Notes under the pieces: generated by a model
Told to the model about the DNA's origin: nothing
The model's input: only the letters and a program-made list of their open reading frames with translations
Database searches by the model: none
In this document: positions 18,856-27,577 of the stretch, one piece after another
Numbering within the stretch: the stretch's first letter is position 1
How the letters are laid out: the number at the start of each line of letters is the position of its first letter
Assembly: GCA_020633845.1 (NCBI GenBank)
Contig: JACKCW010000002.1
Span: forward strand, 62,001 to 126,000
Reading direction: 5' to 3'
DNA length: 64,000 nt
DNA from: Caryophanales bacterium
Lineage (GTDB): Bacteria; Bacillota_I; Bacilli_A; Izemoplasmatales; UBA1188
Translations under genes and position numbers: made by a program

Positions 18856-19563
18856 TTAGATGTGCTCTAAAATCCAGTTTTTGAGTTGTTCGTAATCGCT
18901 ATCGGTATTGAAAAAATGCTCTGAGCCTTTAGAAATTTCAATTTCCACGTTAAACTTCTTGGAAAAAGCCTCTATCGTATCTTTATCAACTAAACCGTCG
19001 TTCTCTCCGTATAAGATATAGGTTTTAGAATCCCATTTATCTATCTGATGGGCAATGATATACTGATAATAATCCCAATATAAGGTTTCAAAGTAGGTTC
19101 TTATTTCTTTTTCTTTTTCCAATCTTTCAAGAGAAATATTGGATTTTTTCATTATTTTCTTAATCATTCTTTCCATATCGACAAGAGGAGTCTGAAAAAG
19201 AGAAACATCAAAAGTTTCATCTCGATAAGCTAAAAGACTGAAATATGCACCAATCGAAACCGCATAAAGAGAAACTCTTTGCCAATTGTTCTTGGCGTAA
19301 TCAAGAATCGTTTTTAAATCTCTTACCGCATCTTGTACTTTGCACCTAATTCCTTCTTGAATTCTATCTCCGTGTCCCGGAAGATCAAAAGAAAGAACTT
19401 GATAACCTTTGCTTACGGCTTGATAGGCGAAAAAAGTCACGTTCTTGTCTTCTTTACTGGATTCAAGACCGTGAACATAGATAAAAACGGAGTCGCTTTT
19501 GTTTCCCCATTCTATGGCCGGAATATTTAAAATTGAAAGATGTTTCTTAACATATTTTTCCAT
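18856..19563 (-). CDS. Alpha/beta-hydrolase family esterase or lipase
   Basis: A 235-residue cytoplasmic protein with the alpha/beta-hydrolase order: oxyanion segment VHGLESS, SFDLPGHGDR, nucleophile elbow AVSIGAY (serine in GxSxG-like, with Val in place of the first Gly), acid LYGENDGLVD and base SEHFF. Substrate not predictable. It sits two bases downstream of the EAL-GGDEF gene and one base upstream of the ADP-ribosylglycohydrolase, so the three are cotranscribed. Confidence 0.75.
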   Translation of the reverse strand: MEKYVKKHLSILNIPAIEWGNKSDSVFIYVHGLESSKEDKNVTFFAYQAVSKGYQVLSFDLPGHGDRIQEGIRCKVQDAVRDLKTILDYAKNNWQRVSLYAVSIGAYFSLLAYRDETFDVSLFQTPLVDMERMIKKIMKKSNISLERLEKEKEIRTYFETLYWDYYQYIIAHQIDKWDSKTYILYGENDGLVDKDTIEAFSKKFNVEIEISKGSEHFFNTDSDYEQLKNWILEHI

Positions 19564-19565
19564 TG

Positions 19566-22517
19566 TTAATCCCTATCACCAATATCATTGTAATCTTTCA
19601 TAGTTTCTTTGTCAAAAACTGTATACAGATTTTTTCCTAGTCCTTTTGATTTATAAAGAGCATAGTCCACTTTTTTGAAGATAGAAAGATAGTCTCTGTC
19701 TTCTCCGATAATATTCACAATACCGACACTACAAGTTATGTGTCCGATTTTATCTATTTCATACTTAAGAATTTCGGTTAAAAAGCCACCGACTTTTTTC
19801 TTCGCGAGATCACTATCGTTAATATCGGATAAATAAACGATAAATTCGTCTCCGCCGTATCTGGCCATAATATCGTTCTTTCTAAAAACCGATTGGATTT
19901 CTCTGGCTATTATTCTTAAAGCTCTGTCTCCTTCACTATGACCGATGGTATCGTTTATTTGTTTAAAGCTGTCGATATCAATCATAATTAAGGAATCTAT
20001 TTCATTTTCCGGTTTTTCGGATAAACGTTTTTCAATCATTTTTTGAGCCGAATACCTATTTCTAAGTTGTGTAACGGCATCGGTTTCCGCAAGAATTGTG
20101 AGTTCTTCATTAGATTGTTTTAATTCTTGCGCTCTTTTTATATCATCCACATTTTGTTTGCAGAATAAATATCTTCCGGAAGACATTTTAAGAATTGTGC
20201 CGTTATACCATCTTTTTTCCCTATTCTTATCAAAAGCCATATATTCAATGGAAGGTGTTATCCCTCTATTAACAGCGTCCTTTATGTTGTGCGGTTCAAA
20301 GAAAGCGCGTATCTTATCCAAATATGCCGGATCAACATTTTTATAAGCCGACTCCGCTTCTTGGTAATCAAGATCCATACTATATATCATATAATCGTCT
20401 TTAAGGTTGGATGAGAGGAGTTGGATTTTCATTAAATCGAGATCAACGATGTATATTTCATCAAAAATCGACATAAGGGTCTTTCCGTACTCTAAAGTTT
20501 CTTTATTGGTCGCATCAGTAATATCGTAATAGACAAGTTGAATTATATTATCCTGTCCATAGGCAGAAAGAGGATCGACAAAGACTCTGAACTGGCTCAT
20601 TTTCCCGTTTGGCAGTTTGACTTTATAGTTATCAGATGATTTTTTTCTTTCTTTTATCGCTTTTTCCACCACGTTTTCCATCGTTTTTACTTCATCGTTA
20701 ATAAACGATTCCGTAAGGAAAAAGCCAGAAAAAGAATGAAGGAAATCATTCTTGCTTTGATATCCTAAACTAACCCAAGACATTTTGTTACAATCGGCTA
20801 AAATCGGAACCCCGTCGACTAGTTTATATCTTAAAATACCGCAAGGGACCGTATCGTAAAGGGTAGTAAGTTCAAGAGCTTGTTTTTCGAGAACATATTG
20901 TCTTTTTACTTCCTCGTTCACATCAAAGACAAACCCGTTAATATAATTAATCTTTCCTATTTTTTGGGAAGTTCCGCTTATTTGTATCCAAATATAGCCG
21001 CCGTCTCGTCTTTGAACGCGGCACTTGGTTTTTTCCATCCCTTCTGCTTTATTTGTTATACTAGTCGCGAAAGAGAAAACCCGGTTTCTATCGTCAAGAT
21101 GAACTATCTTGAGAAAATCCGGTGCGCATTTATCCTCAAATTCTTCGTCGTGATATCCAAGCAGAGACGGCAGATATTCGCTGAAAAAAGTAATGACCAG
21201 TCTGTCCTCAACTACCTTGCCTGAAAAGACCGCTCCCGGTAAACTTTTCATAATGTTGTTTATTCTTTCCAAAAGTCTTTCGTTTGTTTTTTCCAGTTCT
21301 TTTCTCTTGGTGATATCTTCAATAGTTACAAAGAAAAGTTCACTGCCTTCCGTACTGGAAATAATAATCGCTTTGGTCATAGTGTAAACTTCTCGATGAC
21401 TATTCAGAGATAGACTTAAAAGATCGCATGATTCTTCTTTTTTCGATTCGGAAGCCCGTTTTAAAAGACTATAGAGTTTTTCCTTTTCTTCCCCTTGGTA
21501 AATATCTTGTAGGTGGGTAGACCAGGTCTCGAATTCTTCTCTCGTAAAATTGGATATCTCTAAAAAACGGTCGTTAGTTCTTAAAGCGCTTATATTTCCG
21601 GAAGACAATTCAATAATGGCTGTTCCTCCTAAATATAAATCAAAAAGCATGGTAATATCGCTTGATGAATTCCAAAAAGCGGAAAGTTCGGTAAAGGACG
21701 TTTCTAGACCTTGACTAAAGGAAGAAAGTCTATAACGAGAGATAAACTGTTCTTCAAAATCAGAAGCCAAAAGCGGCCGCGAAAAATAATAACCTTGCAT
21801 CAAATTGCACCCGATGCTTTTAAGATAGTCGGCTTGCTCTTTGGTTTCGACTCCTTCAGCTATCATCTGCATGTTGAGCCATTTCGACATTCTTATAATG
21901 GAAAATAAAATTTTACCGCCCTTTGAAGTTTCTGCCGATTGTGAAAGAAATTTGGCATCAAATTTTAGAATATCGATTGGAAGTGATCCGAGAGCATTCA
22001 TCGAAGAATAACCAGAACCGAAATCGTCCATTTCGATTTGATATCCGACATTATGCATTTCTTCCACGTTTCTAATCATATGAGAACTTTCTTTAACAAA
22101 AGCGGTTTCCGTTATTTCGAAATTGATCATGTCACGAGGAATTGAATATTTTTTAACCGTTTCTTCTAGAATATTTAAAAAATCCGGTTTATTAAAATCA
22201 AGTCTTGATAGATTTATGGATAAGGAAAAACCTTTTAAATCTTGATATTTGTCTATCCATTGTCTTAATACGGAACAAGAATATTCAAATACATACATAT
22301 CAAGATCGGTAATTTCTCCCGATTCTTCGAATTGAGGAATAAAACCGGCCGGATATATAAGATTTCCGTTATCGTCTCTGGATCTGGATAAGCATTCGGC
22401 ACCGACTAAACGTTTACTGGCATAGTTAAAAATCGGTTGAAACCAAACCTCAAATTTTTTCCCAGCAAAAACTTTCTCCGCCTGGAGTTCATTATCCTTT
22501 TTCGATGTATTATCCAT
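19566..22517 (-). CDS. Cyclic-di-GMP enzyme: EAL phosphodiesterase, PAS repeats, GGDEF cyclase
   Basis: A 983-residue soluble protein with the reverse of the common order: EAL first (about 15-255), then three to four PAS domains (about 275-800), then GGDEF at the C-terminus (about 815-970). EAL catalytic residues are kept: Glu41 (variant ECL), Asn102, Glu134, Asp164-Asp165, Lys185, Glu221 and Gln241. The GGDEF motif is intact at 888-892, and an RxxD inhibitory site (RKND, about 879-882) precedes it. Both halves could therefore be active, gated by PAS signals. No membrane segment is seen. The ATG at 22517 has only a weak AGG nearby; a strong Shine-Dalgarno serves a tiny upstream frame. Confidence 0.88.
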   Translation of the reverse strand: MDNTSKKDNELQAEKVFAGKKFEVWFQPIFNYASKRLVGAECLSRSRDDNGNLIYPAGFIPQFEESGEITDLDMYVFEYSCSVLRQWIDKYQDLKGFSLSINLSRLDFNKPDFLNILEETVKKYSIPRDMINFEITETAFVKESSHMIRNVEEMHNVGYQIEMDDFGSGYSSMNALGSLPIDILKFDAKFLSQSAETSKGGKILFSIIRMSKWLNMQMIAEGVETKEQADYLKSIGCNLMQGYYFSRPLLASDFEEQFISRYRLSSFSQGLETSFTELSAFWNSSSDITMLFDLYLGGTAIIELSSGNISALRTNDRFLEISNFTREEFETWSTHLQDIYQGEEKEKLYSLLKRASESKKEESCDLLSLSLNSHREVYTMTKAIIISSTEGSELFFVTIEDITKRKELEKTNERLLERINNIMKSLPGAVFSGKVVEDRLVITFFSEYLPSLLGYHDEEFEDKCAPDFLKIVHLDDRNRVFSFATSITNKAEGMEKTKCRVQRRDGGYIWIQISGTSQKIGKINYINGFVFDVNEEVKRQYVLEKQALELTTLYDTVPCGILRYKLVDGVPILADCNKMSWVSLGYQSKNDFLHSFSGFFLTESFINDEVKTMENVVEKAIKERKKSSDNYKVKLPNGKMSQFRVFVDPLSAYGQDNIIQLVYYDITDATNKETLEYGKTLMSIFDEIYIVDLDLMKIQLLSSNLKDDYMIYSMDLDYQEAESAYKNVDPAYLDKIRAFFEPHNIKDAVNRGITPSIEYMAFDKNREKRWYNGTILKMSSGRYLFCKQNVDDIKRAQELKQSNEELTILAETDAVTQLRNRYSAQKMIEKRLSEKPENEIDSLIMIDIDSFKQINDTIGHSEGDRALRIIAREIQSVFRKNDIMARYGGDEFIVYLSDINDSDLAKKKVGGFLTEILKYEIDKIGHITCSVGIVNIIGEDRDYLSIFKKVDYALYKSKGLGKNLYTVFDKETMKDYNDIGDRD

Positions 22518-22523
22518 CCTGTA

Positions 22524-22547
22524 TCATATCCTTTTCAAAGAAGACAT
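22524..22547 (-). CDS. Seven-codon upstream ORF before the EAL-GGDEF gene
   Basis: ATG at 22545-22547 follows AAAGGAG (22555-22561) at ideal spacing and encodes MSSLKRI then TGA. The frame is the same as the main gene, whose ATG comes two codons after the TGA. It may be a leader that couples translation to the main start, or the original start cut off by a nonsense change. Supported only by the ribosome binding site and position. Confidence 0.45.
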   Translation of the reverse strand: MSSLKRI

Positions 22548-22752
22548 AAAGTATCTCCTTTGTGCAATAATCGCCTTAATTCAGTTGGTATTGTTTTAAA
22601 CTTAACATTTCTTTAATAAAAGAAAGACTTTCGGTAAAAAACGGCGATAAATTATAATTTATACCTACATTTTACGAAAAAACTATTTATAAAGCAACAT
22701 AGACGGGAAAAAAGAAAAAATCTTCACATAAAAGTAATAGTGAAAATTTATT

Positions 22753-23619
22753 TCAAGAGTTATTTTTTATTCGCTTTTCGGCCTTATCATAATATTTTTT
22801 GTAGGATTTTTTAAGATAAGAGGAATGCTTATCATTTCCTTCTTTTTCAGGAATGAATTTATATTCTCCATTTACTTTCCAATTATTTAAAAGCCCGATA
22901 TTTATTGCATTCGCGGGGCAGAAAAAAGCACATTTCGCACACATGTCACAATTGTTTCCAAAATGAAATTGGTTTTTATCATAACTTATATTTTGTTCAG
23001 GGCATTCTCTAACACATTTTAGACAGTGAATGCATTTTTCTTCATCGATTTTAAACAACCTTCCGTTTAGGTGCATCCCCGGCTGTTCAATTCGAAAAAT
23101 TGCCCTTACAGTGATAGAAAATAATGACTTTTTTAAATAGTGATTAACTCCGTTTATTATATCTTTAACATCAATAGAAGCCATTTTCTTGGCGGTTTCA
23201 AACATTTTATAGGCAGAATTCTCCGAATGTCTGAACATAATGTTATAAGGCATGCAGTAAAGATATTCGTTTGTCAGATGATAGCCTTTCTTTTTCATTA
23301 TTCTTTCCACTTTTAAAGAGGACGCATAGTTCAAAGAAAGAGGTTCCCCAGAGGTTAATAAAATGAAGTAAGGCTTGTCTTTTGCTATCTCAAGTTTCTT
23401 TAGGAAGACTTCGACCGGACGCGGAGAATTAAAGGCGTGAACCGGAAAAGCGATTCCCAAGTAATTATATTGATTTATTTCGGGTATTTCCTGATGATTT
23501 TTCTTTATTTCCAATAGGTCGGACTGGATATTATGATCTTTAAATATTTTCTCATATTCCAAAACCATCTTCTTAGTATTACCCGTTCCCGTGTAGTATA
23601 TCAATAAACAATTTTTCAT
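22753..23619 (-). CDS. EFR1-type flavodoxin-like / 2[4Fe-4S] ferredoxin protein
   Basis: A 288-residue protein with an N-terminal flavodoxin-like fold (YYTGTGNTKKM phosphate loop at about 6-16) and a C-terminal bacterial ferredoxin domain with two clusters, CIHCLKCVRECP and CDMCAKCAFFCP. It would shuttle low-potential electrons; partners are unknown. Such proteins are common in anaerobes. The frame opens eight codons earlier at 23643 without a ribosome binding site, whereas AAGGCGG lies nine bases before ATG 23617-23619, so the shorter start is chosen. A terminator separates it from the AraC gene upstream. Confidence 0.85.
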   Translation of the reverse strand: MKNCLLIYYTGTGNTKKMVLEYEKIFKDHNIQSDLLEIKKNHQEIPEINQYNYLGIAFPVHAFNSPRPVEVFLKKLEIAKDKPYFILLTSGEPLSLNYASSLKVERIMKKKGYHLTNEYLYCMPYNIMFRHSENSAYKMFETAKKMASIDVKDIINGVNHYLKKSLFSITVRAIFRIEQPGMHLNGRLFKIDEEKCIHCLKCVRECPEQNISYDKNQFHFGNNCDMCAKCAFFCPANAINIGLLNNWKVNGEYKFIPEKEGNDKHSSYLKKSYKKYYDKAEKRIKNNS

Positions 23620-23676
23620 GAACTCGTTCCGCCTTTTCTTCATTTTAAAAAATAAAGGCGTCTAAGTCAAATAAAA

Positions 23677-23694
23677 AGATGCCATTAGGCATCT
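23677..23694 (-). terminator. Terminator of the AraC/GyrI gene
   Basis: Seven-base stem AGATGCC / GGCATCT around ATTA; A-rich on one flank and T-rich on the other, so it can work in both directions. It overlaps the stop codon of the AraC-type gene. Confidence 0.75.
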
Positions 23695-24569
23695 CTTTTT
23701 TTCACCGGAATCCATATTTCCGTTTCATAGGAATCTGAATTAATATCTCCCATTGGATATACTTCAAAATCAATATCCATCGACTGAACAAAGCCCGATG
23801 AAGGGAAGAAAGAAGAATAAATATCCTTCCATAAACCTTGTACCGATTCCGGCATCTTACCTCTTGCCGTAAATACCGCCCATGTTGCGCTCGGAATTTC
23901 AGTAAGATTAAACGATTTAGGAAGAGGTTTCTTTCCACTGTTTGTTACACCGATTGAATATACAAACTCTTCCAAGCAGCCGTCACCATAGCACATACCT
24001 AATAAACAATTCTTAAGCACTTCTCCATCTGCTAATTTGCACAAACTGTCACAGGTCCCGTCTTGATTGCATTTTGTCCAAAATTTAGGAATTTCTCTTA
24101 AATTTTCTCCGTCCTTCATAGTGAAAGTTTTTCTTTTTTCCGCTACTTTAAATGCGTCACATTGCACAATCTTGTAATCCATAATTATTTTCTCCTTTTT
24201 ATTGTCTGTTAAAACCATTTTGGGAAATGATTTTAGTTGGCTGCCGTCTTTTTTGGCAGCCGATGGGAGAATTCCATGAAACTTGAAAAAGGCTCTTGTA
24301 AAACTTTCCGGATTTTTATACAAGTATTTGTATGCCACATCAATTACCTTTTCATGTGAAAATGAAAGAGCGATACCGGATAAGGTCAGTCTTCTATTTC
24401 TTATATATTCTCCGAGTGTGCACCCACAAAGAATAGAAAAAATTCTTTGAAAATAGAAACTTGACATATAAGCTTTCTTGGCTATGGTTTCAAAAGACAA
24501 ATCTTCATCAATATTGTCTTCAATGTAATCAATAGCTTTTTGGGCTTCTTCGATCAAATCATATTTCAT
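23685..24569 (-). CDS. AraC-family regulator with GyrI-like effector domain
   Basis: A 294-residue regulator of the Rob/SoxS-like layout with two parts: an N-terminal AraC DNA-binding domain with two helix-turn-helix units (about 8-105, including YMSSFYFQRIF and NPESFTRAFFKFHGILP), then a GyrI-like / AraC effector-binding domain (about 130-294, from MDYKIVQCDAFKVAEKRK). Such proteins bind small hydrophobic or cationic drugs and regulate efflux or detoxification genes. No efflux pump is adjacent; the ferredoxin protein lies beyond a terminator. Start is supported by GGAG nine bases upstream. Confidence 0.85.
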   Translation of the reverse strand: MKYDLIEEAQKAIDYIEDNIDEDLSFETIAKKAYMSSFYFQRIFSILCGCTLGEYIRNRRLTLSGIALSFSHEKVIDVAYKYLYKNPESFTRAFFKFHGILPSAAKKDGSQLKSFPKMVLTDNKKEKIIMDYKIVQCDAFKVAEKRKTFTMKDGENLREIPKFWTKCNQDGTCDSLCKLADGEVLKNCLLGMCYGDGCLEEFVYSIGVTNSGKKPLPKSFNLTEIPSATWAVFTARGKMPESVQGLWKDIYSSFFPSSGFVQSMDIDFEVYPMGDINSDSYETEIWIPVKKRDA

Positions 24570-24633
24570 TTCACTTATCTCCGGTTCAAATTTTATCTTA
24601 AGTTTAATTAATATTCCTGACTTTTTATGCTTT

Positions 24634-25251
24634 TTAATTTTGAATCTTTCTATTTAGAAAGGATAATAAAAACGATAGACCGAAAGTGCCTCCAAAGATT
24701 CCCACAATATAAAGAATTGTCAGCCACACCGGATTACTATATACCATCAAAAAAGGATAAGGTATTTGAAAACCAGTCCATACTTTTAGTATAACAAGCG
24801 TGATGGCTATGACTCCGTAAAGAACTACCGGCAAAGATCCAAGAATGGTACCAGTAAGTTGAGCTTTTTTCGGATAATTTTCAAACAGCAGGAAAGAAAG
24901 CACTGAAAGAATAGGCACTATGACATGAAGAACAAGCATTGAGAATCCTTGAAGAAGAAAAAGACCGGAAGAAGGTAGAAGAATAATAACCACTACTAAG
25001 AAAATTACTGCCTCGGTTACCGCCGAAGATAGTCTTAACACATGAATAAAGCGTGGTAGATTTTCTTTCTTATTTATTAATAATATTACATTTGTCACAA
25101 CAAAAATAACCGATACGATGACAGTATAGATGTTGCCATCATTCGTAAACATTCTGAAACTGTCCGCTGAATCAATAGCGGATATAAGAGCTATACTACC
25201 TAAAACTGCAACTAGGAAGTTTGATATAAGTGAACCAAGTAAACAAAACAT
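24634..25251 (-). CDS. Six-helix membrane protein, Pr6Pr-like
   Basis: A 205-residue hydrophobic protein with about six helices. The segments FRMFTNDGNIYT, LHVIVPILSVLSFLLFENYPKK and PYPFLMVYSNP resemble the Pr6Pr / FAR-17a-AIG1 family of bacterial membrane proteins, function unknown. The ATG at 25249-25251 has no good ribosome binding site. A better GGAG precedes an ATG at 25266-25268 in another frame (MKKNRKCFVYL...), which would join this frame if a single base were shifted early in the gene. The N-terminus may therefore be affected by a frameshift or overlapped by a short leader. Confidence 0.5.
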   Translation of the reverse strand: MFCLLGSLISNFLVAVLGSIALISAIDSADSFRMFTNDGNIYTVIVSVIFVVTNVILLINKKENLPRFIHVLRLSSAVTEAVIFLVVVIILLPSSGLFLLQGFSMLVLHVIVPILSVLSFLLFENYPKKAQLTGTILGSLPVVLYGVIAITLVILKVWTGFQIPYPFLMVYSNPVWLTILYIVGIFGGTFGLSFLLSFLNRKIQN

Positions 25252-25342
25252 TTTCTATTTTTTTTCATATTTTTCTCCATACTTTTTTTCATTATATCAT
25301 TAAGAAAATACAATTAGTGGTAAATATCTGTGAATAAATAAA

Positions 25343-25363
25343 AAAGTATGCAAAGCATACTTT
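25343..25363 (-). terminator. Terminator downstream of tRNA-Pro
   Basis: Nine-base perfect stem AAAGTATGC / GCATACTTT with AAA loop, followed on the minus strand by a T-rich run. It lies ten bases past the tRNA 3' end. Confidence 0.8.
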
Positions 25364-25372
25364 ATTTATAGA

Positions 25373-25449
25373 TGGTCGGAATGGTGGGATTCGAACCCAC
25401 GGCCTCTAAGTCCCGAACCTAGCGCGCTACCAAACTGCGCCACATTCCG
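25373..25449 (-). tRNA. tRNA-Pro (anticodon CGG)
   Basis: A complete 77-base cloverleaf: acceptor CGGAATG / CATTCCG, D-arm GCGC / GCGC, anticodon stem CTAGG / CTTAG (one G-U) with loop TTCGGGA giving anticodon CGG, T-arm GTGGG-TTCGAAT-CCCAC, discriminator A and an encoded CCA. It reads CCG. It follows the kinase gene by eight bases and is closed by its own terminator, so it may be cotranscribed with the upstream protein genes. Confidence 0.95.
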
Positions 25450-25457
25450 TTTTATTA

Positions 25458-26009
25458 TCAATTAAATAAATAATCGATAATAGCCGATGATTGCGATGCG
25501 ATGTCAGATACCTCAAAATACTTGAAAGACATTCTCTCGCATGTTTCTTTTAAAGTCTTTGATTCTTTTATTTTTTCTTTGAGGAATTTTTTGAACTCTT
25601 CTTTGCTTAATACTCTGTACCACTTATTATTAAGCGCTGATTCATTTTTCATTATTTCTTCGAATTTTTCTTCCGAAGATGATGATTCATAACCGAGAAA
25701 ACAGGCCTTTATTTTTTCGGAATATTTTTCATTTAATTTTCTTACAAGACTTGGTGTAATGTGTGTTCCTTCAAGAACATACTCATCTTCATTCCAAATC
25801 AGATAATCAATAATTGAAGTTATGAAAGGTTCAAGAATCGGGGATGCGATATAATCGGGATCAGAGTGTTTTAGGCCGAACAAAGAGCGGTCAGACAAAG
25901 ACCATAAAAGAAAATCGGTGGAAAAATACGGAATATTTTTCTCCTTCATAATCTTTTTTGCGATATAAGTTTTTCCTCCCTTTGCAACCCCGCCTATTAA
26001 ATATATCAT
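25458..26009 (-). CDS. P-loop nucleoside/sugar kinase-like ATPase
   Basis: A 183-residue protein that starts with a Walker A motif, GGVAKGGKT (residues 6-14), and continues in the style of small P-loop kinases (adenylate kinase or 2-phosphoglycerate kinase-like folds), with VLEGTHITP near residue 83 as a candidate substrate/Walker B strand. It probably phosphorylates a small molecule; the substrate is unknown. It is eight bases downstream of the YdcF-like gene and eight bases upstream of tRNA-Pro, at the end of a five-gene cluster. Confidence 0.7.
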   Translation of the reverse strand: MIYLIGGVAKGGKTYIAKKIMKEKNIPYFSTDFLLWSLSDRSLFGLKHSDPDYIASPILEPFITSIIDYLIWNEDEYVLEGTHITPSLVRKLNEKYSEKIKACFLGYESSSSEEKFEEIMKNESALNNKWYRVLSKEEFKKFLKEKIKESKTLKETCERMSFKYFEVSDIASQSSAIIDYLFN

Positions 26010-26016
26010 ATTTCTT

Positions 26017-26427
26017 TTAATCAGACATAACTTTTTTTATATTAGTTTTTCTGAACTCCCTTTTAAATATTTTATAACAATTTGAGAAATTGCGCTCAAA
26101 ATGATATTTTGTCGAAACCAAATAAAGGTCGGTTACTTTTTCTCCCTTTAAAATTCTCTTCACATTTATCGCGTTTCCCCAGGTAGTTAAGGATTGATCT
26201 TCTGCTATTATTTTATCTTCAGGAATGTTTTTTTCTAGCAAATATGCATACATTTGACTAGCTTCCGATACTCCGGCTTTTTTATTAGGGGTTCCGCCTG
26301 CCACAACAAGATAATCAGCATCTTCTTTCAAAAAAACTTCAATCCCTTTATTAAGCCTGAGTTTAAGTTCTTCTTTCATTGTTGAATCATCATTTAATCT
26401 CTTGCCGAGAATTACAACAAGTCTCAT
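26017..26427 (-). CDS. YdcF-like DUF218 protein
   Basis: A 136-residue soluble protein with the DUF218 core: VVILGKRLNDD, RLNKGIEVFLKEDADYLVVAGG, EDQSLTTWGNA and LVSTKYHFER. The family binds S-adenosylmethionine in E. coli YdcF or acts near cell-envelope processes (SanA, ElyC); a role here cannot be fixed. Unlike many relatives it has no membrane helix of its own, but its ATG overlaps the TGA of a small membrane protein by four bases, so the pair may work together as split parts. Confidence 0.8.
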   Translation of the reverse strand: MRLVVILGKRLNDDSTMKEELKLRLNKGIEVFLKEDADYLVVAGGTPNKKAGVSEASQMYAYLLEKNIPEDKIIAEDQSLTTWGNAINVKRILKGEKVTDLYLVSTKYHFERNFSNCYKIFKREFRKTNIKKVMSD

Positions 26428-26891
26428 TTGTTTACCTCAGTTTCATCAAGCGCCACAGCCACTTTGACAACGGAATAGAGTAATGACAAGAAAAGCATTA
26501 CATAATTCAAAGTAAAGCAAGCCGTTATCCCGTAAAGCAAGGAAGACAAAACCGCATCGGGATAGGGGATATATGCCAATTTTTTCTTTAAGATATTTTC
26601 ATTTCTTCCGCCGATATAATATTTGATCCAAAGGATATAGAACAAAGAAATTAAAATAACAAAAACACAAAGCCAAATGATGAAAAAAGTCAGATTATTG
26701 AATTTAAAACCGATATTAAAAACCACCACGGATAAATCCACGGCAAGCAAAAGACCCAAAACTAATTCAAGAATCTTTAAAAATTTCTTTCCTTTTTGTT
26801 TTTTTATTGAAAGAAAAAAATGAACAGCTTCCGGGATAAAAATCAAAAGAGAAACAATCAACCCTTTATAGGAAAAATCAATCATCTTCAA
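26424..26891 (-). CDS. Small four-helix membrane protein, unrecognised
   Basis: A 155-residue protein with about four membrane helices (near 10-28, 42-62, 68-90, 118-145) and basic loops (KKQKGKKFLK, KKKLA). It overlaps the upstream phosphatase gene by 14 bases and the downstream DUF218 gene by four. DUF218 proteins often carry membrane helices at their N-terminus, so this may supply the membrane part of a two-chain version. Function unknown. Confidence 0.55.
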   Translation of the reverse strand: MKMIDFSYKGLIVSLLIFIPEAVHFFLSIKKQKGKKFLKILELVLGLLLAVDLSVVVFNIGFKFNNLTFFIIWLCVFVILISLFYILWIKYYIGGRNENILKKKLAYIPYPDAVLSSLLYGITACFTLNYVMLFLSLLYSVVKVAVALDETEVNK

Positions 26892-27546
26892 GCCTCTTTA
26901 TCAGTTCTTGCGGCGAATCAATGATATCCTTAACGCCGTAATCAATTAGAAATTGTTTGGGTTTAAAACCATATGAAACCATAATAACATCAACGTTGGC
27001 GTTTTTTGCCGTATCAAAATCAATATTGGTATCTCCGACATACAAGGCTTCTTCTTTTTTTATTCCCAGTTTTAAAAGTGCCAGATTTACCATTTCCGGA
27101 GAAGGCTTAAACGGAACATCCGGAGTCGTTCCCGATACTACATCAAATATTTTCCCGTCAAAGTAAAAGTAATCAATCTGTTTTACCAAAAGATCATTTT
27201 TATTAGATATAATGGCCAACTTATAACCATCATTCTTTAGTTTCTTAAGCACATCGATAATGCCGGGATAAGGAACTGTTTTATCAAGGAGATGGGCAGA
27301 ATATCTAGTTTTAAAGTCGGAAAAAGTTTTTTCATATAAAGGATTCATTTCTCCGCCCGGCACCGCTCTTTTTACTAATACTCTTATTCCGTTACCGGTA
27401 AACTGTTTAGTCTCGTTAACTGTCCTTTCCGGCAACCCGTTCTTTTTAAGAGCGTAATTTAAAGCTCCGGACAAATCTAGGGAAGTATCAAGAAGAGTGC
27501 CGTCTAAATCAAACAAAACTGCTTTATATTTTTTCTGCATACTCAA
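26878..27546 (-). CDS. gph: HAD-family phosphoglycolate phosphatase-like enzyme
   Basis: A 222-residue HAD hydrolase with the four motifs: LFDLDGTLLDT (nucleophile Asp), IISNKND (motif II), KPSPEM (Lys, motif III) and VGDTNIDFDTAKNA (motif IV), plus an alpha-helical cap of the Gph/PPase group. It would dephosphorylate 2-phosphoglycolate or a similar small phosphate. The start is uncertain: AAGGAG lies five bases before a TTG (27544-27546) and eleven before ATG (27538-27540); the TTG is kept because of spacing. First gene of a cluster running to tRNA-Pro. Confidence 0.8.
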   Translation of the reverse strand: MSMQKKYKAVLFDLDGTLLDTSLDLSGALNYALKKNGLPERTVNETKQFTGNGIRVLVKRAVPGGEMNPLYEKTFSDFKTRYSAHLLDKTVPYPGIIDVLKKLKNDGYKLAIISNKNDLLVKQIDYFYFDGKIFDVVSGTTPDVPFKPSPEMVNLALLKLGIKKEEALYVGDTNIDFDTAKNANVDVIMVSYGFKPKQFLIDYGVKDIIDSPQELIKRLEDD

Positions 27547-27577
27547 GTTTTCTCCTTATCTTTTATTATAATGTAAT

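Noticed and set aside
20880..21224. Plus-strand 114-codon open frame inside the c-di-GMP gene
   Set aside because: It is antisense to well-conserved PAS-coding sequence and has no supporting start signal.
22515..22547. TGA read as tryptophan (mycoplasma code), joining the leader to the c-di-GMP enzyme
   Set aside because: Several clear genes end in TGA within ATGA overlaps (malF, copA, the permeases), and Trp is encoded by TGG throughout.
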